A DNA stretch of 6,484 nt from RGIG5579 sp045590715 (lineage in GTDB: Bacteria > Bacillota > Clostridia > Oscillospirales > SIG627), in the NCBI GenBank assembly GCA_045590715.1, contig JAZNRO010000128.1, forward strand, positions 1-6,484, given 5' to 3'. How positions within the stretch are numbered: position 1 is the first letter of the stretch; each line of letters opens with the position of its first letter. The position numbers and the translations under genes are program-made. Positions 5,586-6,484 of this stretch are shown here, in pieces. The notes under the pieces were generated by a model, which was not told the DNA's origin, made no database searches, and worked only from the letters and a program-made list of their open reading frames with translations.

Positions 5586-6389
5586 CTACTCTTTTTCGTC
5601 GTCCAAAAAACAAGATATATCATAATACACTCCACAAATGTTTCCGTTTTCCTGTGCTTCTAAATCAATTTCGCATATAAAGTTATAATCGTTTTTTAAT
5701 TCTAAAAATTGTAATTGATTTGGGACCAAATCGACATATAAATCTTTTAAGGATTCATCTCTAGTATTTAATGCGGCGATTCTAAATTCATTTTGATATT
5801 TATACTTTTTTCTTTTGTGAAAACAGCACTCCAACGAATATTCTTTTGAGTGTATGTCAAATTGAGGAATGTAATCATAATCATCGTATAATACCTTCTT
5901 AGACATAAAAGAGAGTCTTTTCTTTTTTAACTCATCTTTTATTTTGTGAATAAACTCATCATCAAATATCATAATGGCGCAGTTTTCTACCCCACCTTTG
6001 TCTTTGCATAACTCTTCAATTAAATGTATCGGTATTTTATGAATGAATTTCGTTTCGCTTTTTTTATCAAAACACTTTAATCCTAGAGCATAAAAACAAA
6101 AAGCACATTGATTTGCATTTATTCTTATATTATTCCCGCTTTTATAACCATGTATTTCCTCATATTCTGAATCTGGAGTACGTATGTATAATTGAATTTT
6201 TTGAGTTAAACTTGCCTCATAAGAATCTCCAACTTCTTGAGCTCCGTCTTCTTCCATTTTTCTATAGTCTTTTAATAATCCAAAATAAACCTGTCCATCT
6301 TGTTGAAAATTCTTTATAAATTTCTTTTCAATTATTTTAAAGAAGACAACAAAATCATTATTTTCCTTTATGTTTTCTACTTTGAACAT
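5586..6389 (-). CDS. Uncharacterised protein, DUF2971-like
   Basis: This 267-residue soluble protein has no signal peptide or membrane segment. Its pattern resembles DUF2971 and related families: GQVYFGLLKDYRKMEED near the N-terminus (32-48), GDSYEA (54-59), a Cys/Phe-rich core strand (QCAFCFYALGLKCF, 94-107), KVLYDDYDY (165-173) and a C-terminal KYKYQNEFRI (195-204), which corresponds to the family's K-x-Y-xx-E-x-R signature. The family assignment is from pattern memory, and the biochemical role is unknown to me. ATG at 6389 has AAGGG 9 nt upstream. It begins 6 nt after the stop of the zinc-ribbon gene, so the two are an operon. Base composition is far more AT-rich than the exporter and catalase genes, with many AAA/AAT/ATA codons, pointing to horizontal acquisition. 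No strong terminator follows directly; the nearest is at 5401-5424. Confidence 0.75.
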   Translation of the reverse strand: MFKVENIKENNDFVVFFKIIEKKFIKNFQQDGQVYFGLLKDYRKMEEDGAQEVGDSYEASLTQKIQLYIRTPDSEYEEIHGYKSGNNIRINANQCAFCFYALGLKCFDKKSETKFIHKIPIHLIEELCKDKGGVENCAIMIFDDEFIHKIKDELKKKRLSFMSKKVLYDDYDYIPQFDIHSKEYSLECCFHKRKKYKYQNEFRIAALNTRDESLKDLYVDLVPNQLQFLELKNDYNFICEIDLEAQENGNICGVYYDISCFLDDEKE

Positions 6390-6395
6390 ATCCCA

Positions 6396-6484
6396 TCACC
6401 CTTTGGATTTGCGTTCTTTGGCACATTCTGGGCAGCTGTTACCTCTCTGTCTATTGTATATCAACGCTTGCCATTCGTGTCCTT
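6396..6484 (-). CDS. C-terminus of a probable zinc-ribbon protein (partial)
   Basis: The gene enters from beyond the right edge. The last 28 residues are visible, GHEWQALIYNRQRGNSCPEC and then AKERKSKG, ending at a TGA at 6396-6398. HEW followed 13 residues later by CPxC matches the repeating unit of the 'probable zinc-ribbon' family (DUF4379, typically CGHEW...R..G.GCPYC), in which two CxxC-like pairs bind zinc. The first Cys pair would lie outside the window. Such domains occur in phage and mobile-element proteins, sometimes joined to nuclease or DNA-binding modules. The stop is 6 nt before the start of the DUF2971-like gene. The reading frame is short, but the motif makes it convincing. 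Confidence 0.65.
   Translation of the reverse strand, partial: GHEWQALIYNRQRGNSCPECAKERKSKG

Noticed and set aside
1..6484. CRISPR array, rRNA or complete insertion sequence
   Set aside because: No regularly spaced direct repeats, no rRNA-like conserved stretches and no transposase motifs were seen on either strand.

Overview
The window looks like a stretch of chromosome from a low-to-moderate G+C Gram-positive anaerobe of the Clostridia, most likely Lachnospiraceae. The evidence is strong purine-rich ribosome binding sites, TTG starts, a MarR regulator followed by a heterodimeric ABC exporter, a CotJC-type manganese catalase and a small protein of a type I associate with clostridia. The genus cannot be fixed from the sequence alone.

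Positions 1-4156, read on the minus strand, hold a self-contained three-gene operon. A MarR-family repressor (3640-4077) is followed by two half-transporter ABC exporter subunits (1925-3643 and 142-1932). A consensus sigma-A promoter (TTGACA, 17 bp, TATAAT at 4128-4156) is overlapped by a perfect 12-bp inverted repeat (4094-4130), so the repressor very probably controls its own operon. Each ABC gene appears to start at a TTG that overlaps the preceding stop codon, which implies translational coupling. The first subunit has a degenerate ATPase site (Asp for the catalytic Glu, Gln for the switch His) and a perfect LSGGQ. The second has intact catalytic residues but an altered signature. This is the reciprocal pattern of one asymmetric heterodimer. 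The operon ends in a strong GC hairpin (112-130), with a weaker terminator-like hairpin beyond it (55-73).

Positions 4187-5190 contain a manganese catalase (4226-4891, minus) with its own terminator. Upstream of it lies a lysine-rich small reading frame (4923-5058) that appears frameshifted at A-runs. Divergent from this, on the plus strand, is a 61-residue conserved-looking small protein (5191-5376) followed by a bidirectional terminator.

Positions 5432-6484 look like a different compartment. The DNA is visibly more AT-rich. It begins with a sequence resembling the 3' end of a tRNA, then four copies of an 11-bp motif arranged as interleaved inverted repeats (5449-5540). Two tightly linked minus-strand genes follow, an uncharacterised DUF2971-like protein (5586-6389) and the C-terminus of a probable zinc-ribbon protein (6396-6484, cut by the window edge). 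My reading, which is inference, is that 5432-5540 is the recombination end of an integrated mobile element and the two genes are its terminal cargo, possibly defence-related.
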